Part shown: piece after piece, positions 19,454 to 31,000 of the stretch
Layout: every line of letters begins with the position of its first letter
Numbering within the stretch: the first letter of the stretch is position 1
Source of the DNA: Morinoia aosen
Lineage: Eukaryota > Arthropoda > Malacostraca > Amphipoda > Talitridae
DNA length: 64,000 nucleotides
Assembly: GCA_030386875.1 (NCBI GenBank)
Contig: CM059576.1
Location: forward strand, 12,652,058-12,716,057
Direction: 5' to 3'
Made by a program: the position numbers and the translations under genes
The notes under the pieces: model-generated
Database searches by the model: none
Told to the model about the DNA's origin: nothing
What the model saw: the letters and a program-made list of their open reading frames with translations, nothing else

Positions 19454-22400
19454 CTAGCACTCGTACTCGCTTAGGTACGAGGGACGCCGTCGTTCACGGC
19501 GTGATCGCCTCAATTGCGCCGGCTCCCCCTGGGGCTGTTCCGCCTTTCCATCGATAGCGGCAGGCTCCTCGCCCTCTTCCTCAAGGGAGTCTTCACTAAA
19601 CTCGTTATCTGCCGCCGGCGCCACTGGCGCCGCGTTTAATGCGTCCACCACCACCCTCTCAGGCAACGCAAGAGGAGCTGCGCCACCGCCGCCACCTCCG
19701 CCGGAGCTAACTGCGTCGGGCACCGCAGCGCCATCAGCGCCCCTATGATTCTCGGGGACACGGCCCCGGTCACCACCAATGCGCCGTCTCCTGACGTCGC
19801 GCACATGCCTGGGCATGCCGTCTACGCAGGCCACGTACTTTGACACGACGCTGGTAACCTCACCTGACGTCCACTACTTCGTGCATGAAGGCAGTGGGGG
19901 CTTCACCCACACCTCATCGCCGACAGCAAAGCTGTTGCTCGCGCAGCCATCAATCACCCGAAGATTGACGTCAAACGGCACTCGCCAGCGATACCGAAAA
20001 ATACCGCTCGAAGGGACTGAGCCCGCCTCAGTGTCCTTCCGGGGCGTCACATTATACCAAAATGTAGCCTCCTCAGGAGTGATACCTCCCCTGGCGGCGA
20101 TCCTCTTGATCGTCCGATGATTTCTCTCCACGATCCCGTTGCCGCTCGGGGCGTAGGCGGCACGGAATCGCAGCGAAATCCCCCAGGCATCAGCGAACTG
20201 TTCCACAGTCGCTGATCGAAACGCCGTCGAATTGTCCAGGAGCAACTCGTCACACGGCCCTCGCTCAATTACGATTTCACGCAAGTGAGCGACAATACTC
20301 ACTGCTGACTCATTCAGCAGCCGTCGCCAGATGGCGAACCGCGAGGGACCACAGTCAACCAATGACAGGTAGAGCTTATTGCCATAGTGGGTTACATCAA
20401 TCGCAACCCGGCGCCAACTCTCCTCCACAGACAGATCCCCCCGCTCCACGAGATTTTCCCCCCGCAGCGCAGGATCGATCCGCTGGCAAGCCTCGCATCC
20501 AGCCAGCTCACGCTTCACCTGTTCGCGCGACAGATCACTGCGGATCTGACGCGCCAAGTAGAGCGTCCGATCGATGCCCAAATGATGCGGCAGATGAGCC
20601 GCCCAAATGGCATCCTCGACACTCTCTCCAGTGGCAAGCACGGCCGCCACCTCTGCGCCGGCTTCCCCACCATCGCGGTAACTAAGCCACCTCTTAGGTA
20701 CCCTGGTCAGCTGGTCGGCCTTGTTCTCGATCGTCGAGACGAAGCGAACAGACACGACCAGACCATGCTCGGCGATCGTCTCACGGATCACCCCAAGACG
20801 TCGCTTCACGAGCATCTCCGCCGCACCCTTCGTGCGAACGCGACTGCGACCATCGACAGTGTTGTCCATCCATGTGACGACTGTCCGGGAATCGCTGGCG
20901 ACCGTGAAGGTCTCAAAACCCCACGCAATCGCCAAATTGATACCCCGCGCCACCGCTTCCAACTCGGCCACATTGATGTGAAGGTGGTCCGACTCTTTTC
21001 GGAGCCAGGACGCATCCTCCACAATGCGGCCATCGACCTCAAGGGCCACACCCACTCCGAGGGAGCTGGCGTCGGCCCACACGGTAACCGTGCCGTGCGA
21101 GTCGACACCCCACACGCCCCCAACAGGGTCGTCCCGACGAGCCCGCGCCAACAGCTCCGCCGCCAACGAGCTGACAGAACCGTCAACCGGGTCGTCCCAA
21201 GAGCCACTGCACCCCAGCCGTTTCAAGAAACTGCAACAAGGGCGCAGCCACCCCGCCACGGGGTAATGGCCGACTAACCGACCGCACAAGGAGAACAGCC
21301 CTCTCTTCGTCAGGCCGGCATTCACCGAGCCAAACTCGGAGAGAGCAGTCCCCCGCGACATTCGAAGATGTCCGTTGGCATCTTTCCGCAAAGAAATGCC
21401 CAACAGCCGGCCTCCATCCAGGCACTCAGGCTCCTTCGACACAAGTCCGTACCGTGCCAAATGCTCCCGGAGCTCCTGCGCGCTGAGAATGGACTCACAC
21501 ACCACTACATCATCGATATAGTGGTCCGTCCCTCGACGAACGCGATCGGTCAGCGACAGAACCTTGCCGAGAATCACCGTCATGATTCGAGGCGCACACG
21601 AGAGGCCGAAGCCTAATCGCGTCAAAGCGTAAGGCACACCCTCAAACTTCACGATCTGGTACCGCCACAGATCCTCGGAAACGTGGATCTGCAGGTACGC
21701 GGACTTAAGGTCGACGACCTTAAGCTCGCTCCGCAGCTGCCGCCACTTCCGAATTTTGTCGCCACACACAGCGACCATGTCATCACCAGTATGACATTCG
21801 ACAAAGCCGTTCAATTCACGATAATCCATGACCGGACGGACTTTGTCCTTCGTTGGTTGCACGACAGCCAGCAACGGAATGACGCCCGGGATGGGGCCAT
21901 GCTATCGCCTCAACCAACCCTTTGAGATCCAACTCTGAATCTCCGCCTCATAGCGCTCCCGCACGTGAGGCGCCTGAGTACATCCGTACTCCGCGACCCG
22001 AGTCTGCAACCCCTCGGGTGGCTTCTCGGACCACCGCCAACTGACGGTCCATCGACCGTCTGCGAATCTAGCAACAAAGTCAGGGTCGACGATCTCGATC
22101 GGTGCTGGCGCACCTCTCGACCCCACCGACCCCGCCCCTGTCACCAGGCCGGCTCCCAGCTTGGCACGGGCGAGTCCATTGCTGGACCCCCCACAGCATC
22201 CAGCTGACCGGGATCTCCCCCAGTCAACAGTATACTTCGAGTCAGGACCTCTTCTAACGGTGACGCCCCCCATGTGATCGATAACATCACTCCCGAGGAG
22301 ACAGTCCACGCCAAGGTTCCCCAACTCCGGCATGACGAGCGCAGTGACACCAAAGCAATGCCCCTGCAACCCGACTACCACGCGACAGTGCTTCCCCGCG

Positions 22401-22749
22401 TGGGAAGTTCTGCCGTCCGCCGTTAGCAACGGCCGCCCCGGCCGGGGGCATTGGCCCACCACCACCCGCGGACAAACCACCGTCCGCTCGCTCCCGGAGT
22501 CTACCAGACACCAAGAACAATGCCCATTCAAGATGGCACGAACGACTGGCAACCGACGCCCCGTCGTCACGCCAGTCGCTCCGAGCAATTTTAGATCGCC
22601 CCGACCCAGCGACACACCCGTGCCGCTCAAGGTCCCTTTCTCCGAGGGGGCGCCATCACCTCCCTCCGGGGGAGGAGACCTCCGGTAAGCTTGGCTTACA
22701 CGGATTCCATTGAGGAGGACGCGTCGCCCCGACTGGCGTCCTCCGCAGA
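19454..22749 (-). pseudogene. pol: L3 pol with two in-frame TAG codons
   Basis: One reading frame (-1 relative to gag) about 1,100 codons long, interrupted only by TAG at 21902-21904 and 19874-19876 and ended by TAG at 19454-19456. Protease: CLVDSGSERT (Asp near 22501) and CLLGSDVI. RT: KVRPVMDYRELN, RLGFGLSCAP and HYIDDVVV (near 21510-21520). RNase H: WADASSLGVG, NVAELEAVA and VASDSRTV. Integrase: zinc motif HLPHHLG...CEACQ, then catalytic Asp in VAIDVTH, Asp in LLLDNSTAF and Glu in GNGIVERNH, the last two 35 residues apart. The C-terminus is acidic then basic (RRSRRERRRPSYL). The first TAG falls inside RT between GWLRR and HGPIPGV, the second after the integrase core. Either two point mutations in a young copy, or suppressible stops. 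Confidence 0.88.
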
Positions 22750-23685
22750 GAAACCCGATCCACCAACCGCAGGCCTACCTACTGCCGGGCAGTCGCAAGC
22801 AAAATGCCCGACCTCCCCACATGCAAAGCATGCAAACTTCCTTTTGGCGGGAGCCTTCATGGCCCCCCTACCAGCAGGCGCCGCCGCGCCTTGCTTCTGC
22901 GGGCAAGCCCGCACGCGGTGTGCACCGCCACAGCGGTAACAAGCACCCTTGCCACCACTGCCCTGCTTCCCCGAAGCAGCAAGGTCTGCGCCGCGCCTGG
23001 CCTCCTGGCCTCGCCCGGCAGCAGCCCTCTGTGCGGCCATTCTCTCCCGCACTTTCGACACCACAGCATCGAACGGCGCAGTATACGCGTCCTCACGCGA
23101 AACTGCCCAAGTATACAGAGTAGTGGGGAGACCCTCGTAGAACTTGACCCTAAAAATCAAGTCCTTCTTGGTCGACCCCACTCTCCCACCCAGACGCGCC
23201 AAGTCATCCAGGTACACGTCCACCGACTCCCCGGCTGCAAGCCGACGGTCGGTGAACCGCCTATACGCCTCCTGCATAGGCAACGCAAATTGCAAAACCA
23301 GCGTAGACCGAACTACCGACCACTGAGCCGCATCACCGACAGTCATCGAGCGAAACACTGGAGCGGCGTTGCCGTCGAGCATGAACCCGATGACGTCGGT
23401 CGGAGCTACCCGCTCCAGCTGGCAGAGCCTCTCCAGGTTCTCCAGCCACTCCAGCGCGTCGACCGACCCATCGCCAGTCAACTTAGGCAACTGCCTAGAC
23501 AACCGGTCGAGGATCGGTCCACGCGCCTGAGTCAGAATGTTAGCCAACAGGCTAACATCCACAAGCACACCCGACGTGCTCCCCGCCGGCGGCACTGGCG
23601 ATGCCGCATCGCCAGCTCCGGCTGCCGCAGCCTTCCCAGCTGCGTCAGCCACCTCAGCTGACGCAGCCGTTCCAGCCGCCGCCAT
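22696..23685 (-). CDS. gag: L3 gag with two zinc knuckles
   Basis: About 330 codons. I start it at the ATG at 23685 (MAAAGTAAS); the in-frame GTG four codons earlier is less likely. An Ala/Gly-rich N-terminus is followed by a capsid-like part (LPKLTGDGSVDALEWLENLE, PMQEAYRRFTDRRL, ESVDVYLDDLARL), then two knuckles: CYRCGGAHRVRAC (CX2CX3HX4C) and CFACGEVGHFACDC (CX2CX4HX4C). It ends at TAA 22696-22698, beyond the candidate slip site. The start is only about 47 bases after the 5' LTR, an unusually short leader. Intact. Confidence 0.88.
   Translation of the reverse strand: MAAAGTAASAEVADAAGKAAAAGAGDAASPVPPAGSTSGVLVDVSLLANILTQARGPILDRLSRQLPKLTGDGSVDALEWLENLERLCQLERVAPTDVIGFMLDGNAAPVFRSMTVGDAAQWSVVRSTLVLQFALPMQEAYRRFTDRRLAAGESVDVYLDDLARLGGRVGSTKKDLIFRVKFYEGLPTTLYTWAVSREDAYTAPFDAVVSKVRERMAAQRAAAGRGQEARRGADLAASGKQGSGGKGACYRCGGAHRVRACPQKQGAAAPAGRGAMKAPAKRKFACFACGEVGHFACDCPAVGRPAVGGSGFSAEDASRGDASSSMESV
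22750..22756 (-). promoter_or_regulatory. Candidate -1 frameshift site GGGTTTC (L3)
   Basis: Gag reads TCG GGT TTC near its end, giving G GGT TTC in the X XXY YYZ phase. After a -1 slip the frame is open from 22749 through the gag stop into the protease. The heptamer fits the rule, though the terminal C is less usual; a downstream GC-rich region could form structure. Confidence 0.5.
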
Positions 23686-23732
23686 CTTGCTGCCCACAAG
23701 AAGGCTACCACCGCCAAAAAGCCTAGATAGCT

Positions 23733-24074
23733 TGTTGGCTCACCTTAAAAGTTCTGCTCGGTGCACTTCACCGCCAGCAGAGCCGCCAAGCAGCTGCCGC
23801 AGCTGGTTGACCTTCCTCGTAGGCCCAGAGGAATATCGAAAGCAAGGCACCCGCCTTGCTTTACAAACGTAACGAAAGAAACACGCCGGCACAACAACGC
23901 GAACCGAAGAGCGAAATCACACGCGACTACCCTCCACAACTGCCATAAGTACACTGCCGCGACTCAGCCGCAGCCAGTCGGCGGCGGCAGCCAGTCGGCT
24001 GCGACAGCCAGGTCGGCTGCAGCAGCCAGATCCCAATTCTTAGGATCTGCGGCGGCAAATTCTTCAACGCCACA
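23733..24074 (-). repeat. L3 5' LTR
   Basis: 342 bp, copy of 19071-19414. On the minus strand it is followed by agctatctaggctttttggc; no standard TGG primer site abuts the LTR, although TTTTTGGCGG lies about 12 bases on. Confidence 0.93.
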
Positions 24075-24079
24075 GTTTG

Positions 24080-24903
24080 GTGACTAAAATATTAAGCGAA
24101 CAGGTTGTGATGTCAACTCCCACATTTGCTGCTGAATGTGAGGTAGCGTACCTTTCAAGACAAAGAGCAGTTTACATAGAATATATTAACATGAAATAGA
24201 ACATTATTGGGGAATAGTTGTACTGAAGTTCTCCTCAGACCTGAAAGGTTGCGGTATTGTACAAAGGCTTGCGATGATTGGGAGTTTCATCAAAGGCGCA
24301 CAATATCATTAGTGTTCCCTTGAGGGACTTACAATGATGGTGTTGGGTATCGTGAACAAACTTGGTAAAATGAGTATATGAAAGCATGGGTTGGCTACAT
24401 TTGAGGTGATAACGAACAGTTGTGGCACAAGTAGATCGTGTCTGACCAGGCGTGCTCGAGTCCAGGGCCTCGTTGGATGGTCAAGTTGTTGGCACGAAAA
24501 TGAAAACTGCACACAAACAAATGGGATAGTCCCTGCTAGCATGTCGCCAAATTTGCCCTCAAATTCTCTCCTTATAATTGCCCTAGCCAACAACATAGAT
24601 ATTTTGCATCGCGTTATATGTCGTCCCGAACCAAGCGAGCCTAAAGAGGAGGTTAGTGATTCTAAACTGGAAAGTTGAGCGTAGAGGATGTCCTAAACAT
24701 GGGTTCCAGTATTACAATGACAGGAATAAATACACGGCTAAAATAAGACCGATCATAATGGAGGAAAATGATAAATTCAGGGGATGAAAGAAGAAACATA
24801 GTAACTAAAGTAAAAAGAAGAAACAGAGTAACCAGAGTTTCCTGTGTGCAAATCACATTACAATAGTATACCTTCAAAATACAAAATGAATATCTAATTG
24901 CTG
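24080..24903. other. Non-coding
   Basis: No recognisable gene or repeat. Several 80-95 codon ORFs on both strands show no domain. Confidence 0.4.
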
Positions 24904-26691
24904 TAGGGTACCGTAACAATTACCGCCCACTTACGACCTTCGACCTATAACACCATCTAATATCTTCCCGAATGTACGCAACTGTGCAGACTACATTTCA
25001 ACATTAGCACAAAGGTTCATGTTTAGCTACATTACTCTCAGAACCGCATCATGTGGCAAGGAATAAATGCTATAAACTTTTTATTGTGAAAGATTTGGAT
25101 CTGCATAATTCTACTGTTACTGCCCAGTGTTCGCGCAAATTCTACAGTTACCGCCCGATTATCGCCCACTGTTCTTCAAATGCCGCCCTTTGAATCGAAT
25201 GCAAAATATAAGTGCGTTACGAATGAGCGTTAGAGGAATCAATGAAAAAACTATTTGGGAAGGCTAATAGAAAGATTTATTTGTTATAAAATATAGAAAA
25301 TAGCATCTACACACCATACTGTGAACGTAGGAAAAAAACCCTTAAACCACTCATTGGTTTGGTACTACAGAAAAGCACGTATCTAGAACCTTCCCTGATG
25401 TAAATAAGTCTGTACTAGGCCTAGGCCCTAAATCAAAATAAACTTTAATGTTGATGACCGTGTCAACATTATTAAGAAAATAACAATTATACAGCATACC
25501 TACTCCGTGCATAAAAAAAACACATTCCTTAAACCACTCACTGCCTTTGTAGGTATCACAGAAAAACAAACTTATTTTGAACCTTTTAACATAATTCTGT
25601 ACTAAATTGAAATTAACTTCAATGTTGATGACCTCAATCACCACAATAAAGAAAATAACAGTATCACAGCTTACTCCGTGCGTAAAAAAACGAAATCCTT
25701 AAACCCCTTCTTGGTTCTGTATCACAGAAAAACAAAAGGTACATCATATCTTGAACTGTTGAACCCCATAAAGTCCTTTGCTCATTGTCTCTTTTTATTT
25801 TTATGGGTCTAACTAGCTATACCTACCTATCAAAGAAGCTGTAATTTCAAATCTAGGCCTACCTAATGGCTAAAACTGTTAGGCCAACTACGTTGGCGTA
25901 ATAATGTTTGGCAAAGCATGGAAAAGCGAATAGGCCTATGTAGAACACTACTGGAAATTATTCCTGAAATAATTTTTTTTGGTTTTTGTTATTCTGTTTG
26001 TCACATTTTGCAGAAGAATTCATAGGCTTTCAACTCTTCACTCGTCATCGCTAGCACGTTTGCTGATGAGTCTACAACCCTAATACATGAAAAATTAAGC
26101 TAAACAAACACAAAAACAAATAAAACAATACTAACATGAAAACAAGTAAGAGAAAAGACTATAAGACTACTCTTAAAAAATAAATATAACTTATGGGTGG
26201 TATTTCTGTAAGATAGCGGCATTTTTATTAGTTGTATATAAACACCGCCCACCAATCATCGCTCAGGGCGGCTTTTAAAGAATGACAAGTTTCTTTCTAC
26301 AATTACCGCCCACCCAATAATTTAGCATTCTAATTACTCAGCGTAAAATTAGTATCTGTCATAGTTTGTTTACGTTTCGATCTGTGTCCCGCCACAGGCA
26401 ACGTGGCGGGAAAATAGTGAATGACTGTTTAACTTTACTTTCACGCAAGCTAGTTTTGTGCACGATTCGATTCTAATGCGGTCTGATACGTAGTTGCATA
26501 CAATAACTATATTTTTTCGATTCTATCATAAAAGTGATTTGAAATCTGAGGAGATCTCCTGAAACTGGGGTTTTTATGGTTCGTACCAGCAAGTACGTGC
26601 TCACGACACTGTGATCTGAAAGAAAATAAGAGCGTTTTGAATGTACGCGGGCGGTAGTGTGATAGTGGGCGGCAATTGTTACGGTACCCTA
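24904..26691. mobile_element. 1.8-kb terminal-inverted-repeat element, non-coding
   Basis: Begins TAGGGTACCGTAACAATTAC and ends with its near-exact inverse; at least 27 bp match with one difference. If the outer TA is the target duplication, the inverted repeat starts GGGTACCG. The motif accgcccac recurs near both ends (about 25120-25180 and 26240-26310), like subterminal transposase sites. No transposase is seen. The superfamily is not assignable from the ends alone. Confidence 0.7.
25320..25745. repeat. About 180-bp tandem repeat, 2.3 copies, inside the TIR element
   Basis: A block containing ccttaaaccactca, a tatcacagaaaaacaaa-like part and ttcaatgttgatgacc recurs at about 25330, 25520 and 25690 with moderate divergence. 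A 97-codon minus ORF across it is likely incidental. Confidence 0.6.
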
Positions 26692-26936
26692 GACATTAAC
26701 TAGCAGGTTACATCTCGAGCCTCCATACATCAGATCAGTCCTAAATGCTTGAAAAAATGGCGCCTATCTAGAGCGCCTATCAAAAATAATTAAATATCCA
26801 GACTAGGAAGCACGAGTTAGGCGCATTGAATTCCATTGTTTCCAACCCAAATTTACTGCATACTTCCAAATACTACAGCATTCAAGGGTAACTAAAAAGT
26901 TCAATTTTGAAAATTTCCATTCAAGGGGAAAAGAAG

Positions 26937-27790
26937 TTAGTTTAAGCTTCTTTACCTCAACAAAAGTATTCAAAGAGAGGAAGTATAAAGGCACCATTAA
27001 GATGGGGTTAGAGGAACTCGGAATCCATGCACAAGGTGTGTTCTCGCATATATTCCCGCGAACATGGAAACAGTAAGTTGAGAAAGAATGTCATAAGCCA
27101 TGATTGAAGTTGAATAAGAAAGGCAGAAGTGCTGGAAATCAGGACAGTAGTGAAACAAATGATATGGTGCGCAACAAAACAAAAAGTGTTTATGAACAAA
27201 AAATAGACTACTAAACTCTTAGCCCGGGACCACACATATTACTCCCTGGGAAAGCTCATTCCTGTAATGCTACTGAGAGTACTGTTCACAGTTAATTACG
27301 GGTAATTGTAATCGCATTAGCACAGATAATGACTGACCGACAACGACGGTACGACCAAGCACTGAAATTGCTGAAATGTTTAAGCGCTAATGGCAACATT
27401 AAGTGAAAATGTGGACAAATGTTGTAAGGCGATGCTCTTGTGATATTGACGGAAGTTTGTGTAGTAAAAATATTGGAAATTCTCGGATTTCTCACTAGAA
27501 ATGATATTAAAATTGAAAAACGCGGTTATATAGATAATCTTAGACTGATTGGCTCTAGAAAAACTCGAAACTCAATTTGCGTATTTTAATCCTTAGTAAA
27601 GGTGACACGACTATTGTCTCTATGGCAATTAGCACTCCCAAGGTGAGGTATCTAGCTGAGAAATAGGTAGGGCCTCCTTTATGTTGAAATAAATCTTTTG
27701 TTCAGTTAAGGTCCGCCTTGTGTCGCTTCACTGCTGTCCTGTTCACAAGCGCCTCTGACTTTCTTTCAAAGCTTATATTTTCTTCAAAAC
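26937..27790. mobile_element. Foldback-family copy 1 (long inverted repeats)
   Basis: Left arm about 26937-27390, right arm about 27600-27790 as its diverged inverse. Family landmarks: gaacgtggaat-like motif, gtgctggaaa(t/c)caggacag, gggaccacacatattac and cgacggtacgaccaagc, in that order inward. Non-coding. Confidence 0.6.
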
Positions 27791-28639
27791 ATCGTTTTCC
27801 GATTCTCAAGGCATTTCCAGTGAAAAATCAGGGAATTTCTAATATTTTTATTAAACGAAGTTATCGACGAAAACGTAAGGGTTTATAGCCTTAGGATATT
27901 CTTTCACTTTTTCACTCAATTTTTCTATAAGCGATGGAACTTTTTGGCATTTCGAAACAAGATCGTACATCAGAAAAAACTTAACATTTGACAGGTATTC
28001 TTTAATTAAATTCCCAAGAAATTGCCATAAAATTCATTCAGGAAATGGTCCAAATCAGCAAGTTGAAGTTGGAGTTCCTCCAGGGGATAATCTATCTGAG
28101 GTTGACTTTATAACCGCGTTTTCCAATTCTCAAGTCATGGCGAGAGGGAAATTATTGTCAAATAAATAAGGGTAAACAGCCTTAGGTTATTTTCACATAT
28201 TTTCACTCAGTTTACAAGCGGTGAAACTTTTGTTGACCTCAACACACGGTCGTGACTGAACAACTAATTATCTGACCAAAAATTCTTATAGAATTTCCGT
28301 AAAATTGTCATGAAATTCTTTTAGGCGGAACCATGGAATTGTTATCAATACAAACACTGCGTTTGAGTGGCTGCGGCGGTGGGTTTGGTGAGGCTGCAAG
28401 TGGTAGAATTGGGAACCTGAAACTTGCTTTTGACATTGTGACTGAGGAAGGTAAAACTGAAGTTTAATGCTAAGTTCAAATTCAAAGTCAACTGTGGTAA
28501 GCTATGTTGGAAATAGCAAACGTTAACTTGACCTTACCTTCAGTCAGCTCTGACAAAGAATTGATTATAACTAAGTTCGACTACTGATCGGACAGCACCA
28601 TCCCGCCACTCCCTCCGTGCGCACCACGGTGCTTAACTC
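27791..28639. other. Non-coding between foldback copies
   Basis: AT-rich with weakly repeated phrases (for example the aagggtttatagccttagg and agggtaaacagccttagg pair near 27880 and 28170), suggesting a diverged internal duplication. No gene. Confidence 0.35.
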
Positions 28640-29150
28640 ACACTCATCTCGGGACCTCAAATATTACCCCTGGGAGTACTAATTCCTTTAGTGCTAATAC
28701 AGATAGAGTTTACAGTTAATTACGGGAAACATTTAGTGAAAAAGTGAAGAAATATTGTTAGGCTATTCCAATGCAATTCCGACAAAATTTTGTTTCGACT
28801 CAGGGGGATACAAATTTTGTATCTATGGAAATTAGCGCTCCCAGGGGGACTATGTGAGGGCCCGAGCTAAAGGTAAGGTAGGCTTACTTTTTACTGAAAT
28901 AGAATAGATTTTGGTTTTGTTACGGATCATCTTTTTTCGGTTCACTGCTGTCCTGTTTTTCACCACCTATTACTTTCTTCTTCAACTTTGATCTTGTTTC
29001 ATGAACTTCTTTTTTAGCTTACTGTTTCTATGCACCTTGTGCAAAGATTCCGCGTTCCCTCAACTCCATACTAAATGGGGCCTTCATCCTTCCTCTCTTA
29101 AAACATTTTTGTCGTGGTTAAGGGAGGCTAAAACTTTCTTATAGAATAAA
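28640..29150. mobile_element. Foldback-family copy 2
   Basis: Left arm starts cgggacctcaaatattaccc; the right arm from about 28830 runs agcgctcccagggggacta, then ttcactgctgtcctgttttt, and on to ctttgtgcaaagattccgcg-like landmarks in inverse order to copy 1. Non-coding. Confidence 0.6.
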
Positions 29151-29189
29151 AATAATAATCACGAGCAATTATAATTTCACTATGACGGG

Positions 29190-29575
29190 TAACAACTGAG
29201 TGTAAACGACGGTACGACCAAGTATTGAATTTGTTAAAAAGTTTAAGCGTTTCTGGAAACTTTGAGTGAAATATTATTGCAATATTTTGTCACCAATTAA
29301 TTTCGCAATTCTATTTTGCTAGAGTTCGGAGATTTTTTTCGCTTCACTGCTGTCCTGGTTTCCAGCCCCTCTGACTTCCTTGTTCACATTATATCATGTT
29401 TTGTAAACTTTCTTCTCAACTTACTGTTTCTGTGGGAACGAGATCCTGAGCGTGAATACACCTAATGCATAGATTCCAAGTTCCTCTAAATCCAATCTTA
29501 CTGGTGCCTTCATCTTTCTTATTTTTGAACATCTTTGGGGCGGTAAGAGAAGCTCAAACTGACAGGTTTTGAACG
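29190..29575. mobile_element. Foldback-family copy 3 (partial)
   Basis: Centre motif acgacggtacgaccaag at about 29208-29225, then one right arm (cgcttcactgctgtcctggt to aagagaagctcaaactgaca). The left arm is largely missing. Confidence 0.55.
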
Positions 29576-30010
29576 CAAAATCATGCCGGTTCAGTTACCC
29601 GCAAAATTGAATAATTAACAAAGGTGCAGTGAAAGCGGGTTGGCGTAATGAAAGGCGAAGCAGCTGTAGGGGACAATCCAAACATGGGCTCCTCATAATT
29701 ATATATTTTTGAAGGCGTTTAAGTAATCGGCGCCTCATAAGGAATACTATGGAGGAATTGAAATTATCAAGCGTCTCAAGCTTATGTCCTTCGCAGACCA
29801 GATAAAACAGCACATTCAGGATCTAGGTGTGGGTTCAGGGCGCATAACCCCAGAGTTTGTATTTATGAAGTGGACGAGTTGAAATCAACGCGATGAGAAG
29901 TAAAACTCGGTACCAATAGAAATTCCGCAGCTGTTTTGCCTGCGTACCTTACAGCAGTCAGGAATGGAATTATTATTTTGTGCGTTTGTTTCTTTGTGAA
30001 CTCTAAGATT
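29576..30010. other. Non-coding
   Basis: Nothing recognised; a 72-codon minus ORF at 29595-29813 has no domain. Confidence 0.35.
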
Positions 30011-30437
30011 TGTCGTAAGATTTGACATCAGTCGTAAGATTTTTGACATTAGTCGTAAGATTCTAGACTTCAGTCGTAAGATTTCGAAAACGTTGAAACT
30101 TTTTGCAACGTCAACGCTTGTTCGTACCGTCGTTGACGGTCAGTCACTACCCGTCTAAGTAACCTATGGTTCATTACATATATCGTGGCAAAAATTGTGC
30201 TGTTATAGGTACTCTTGAAAGAAGTGATTACTTGAAAAGTGCAGTAAGAACGCGTCGCACATAATGACACCGATCTTAGTCAATGAAATATCATCGGCAA
30301 AATTTTATAATTTATTTTTGTGGTGCGCCCCACTACGGGGCCCATTATGCAACAATATGGACCGTTACTCATTACACTATTGCCTTACGATTCCAATTTT
30401 GAGCGAATTCTAGCCAAATGTTGCGTTCGTGAACCTA

Positions 30438-30463
30438 GTGTGTGTGTGTGTGTGTGTGTGTGT
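30438..30463. repeat. (GT)n microsatellite
   Basis: An uninterrupted run of about twelve to thirteen gt units. Confidence 0.9.
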
Positions 30464-30490
30464 AGGGCGCATGATCCCAGAGTACTTTTG

Positions 30491-31000
30491 TGTTTAGGAC
30501 CCAAGGAATATAAACATGGATGTTTAGGACCCAAGGAATATAAACATGGATGTTTAGGACCCAAGGAATATAAACATGGATGTTTAGGACCCAAGGAATA
30601 TAAACATGGATGTTTAGGGCCCAAGGAATATAAACATGGATGTTTAGGACCCAAGGAATATATACATGGATGTTTAGGACCCAAGGAATATAAACATGGA
30701 TGTTTAGGACCCAAGGAATATAAACATGGATGTTTAGGACCCAAGGAATATAAACATGGATGTTTAGGACCCAAGGAATATAAACATGGATGTTTAGGAC
30801 CCAAGGAATATAAACATGGATGTTTAGGACCAAAGGAATATAAACATGGATGCTTAGGACCCAAGGAATATAAACATGTATGTTTAGGACCCAAGGAATA
30901 TAAACATGGATGTTTAGGACCCAAGGAATATAAACATGGATGTTTAGGACCCAAGGAATATAAACATGGATGTTTAAGACCCAAGGAATATAAACATGGA
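30491..31000. repeat. 30-bp tandem array, exactly 17 copies
   Basis: Unit tgtttaggacccaaggaata + taaacatgga, 510 bp in all, copies almost identical (scattered single changes near 30618, 30662, 30831, 30852, 30898 and 30977). Because 30 is a multiple of three all frames are open on both strands (LGPKEYKHGC repeats on +). Coding is not supported. Confidence 0.95.

Larger units (their letters stand above)
19071..24074 (-). mobile_element. L3: complete LTR retrotransposon (RT-RNase H-integrase type)
   Basis: Two direct repeats of 344 and 342 bp (TGT...ACA on either strand) enclose gag and pol on the minus strand. Flanks GTTTG at 19066-19070 and 24075-24079 form a 5-bp target duplication. The LTRs differ by one substitution and one 2-bp indel, so insertion was recent. 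The element is much richer in GC than its surroundings. The domain order protease, RT, RNase H, integrase fits Ty3/Gypsy or BEL/Pao; the RT (RLGFGLSCAP, HYIDDVVV) is unlike G1 and I cannot assign a clade with confidence. Confidence 0.93.

Noticed and set aside
20387-23661. Long plus-strand ORFs (up to 296 codons) across L3
   Set aside because: Antisense to the gag and pol genes of L3 in GC-rich DNA where stops are rare.
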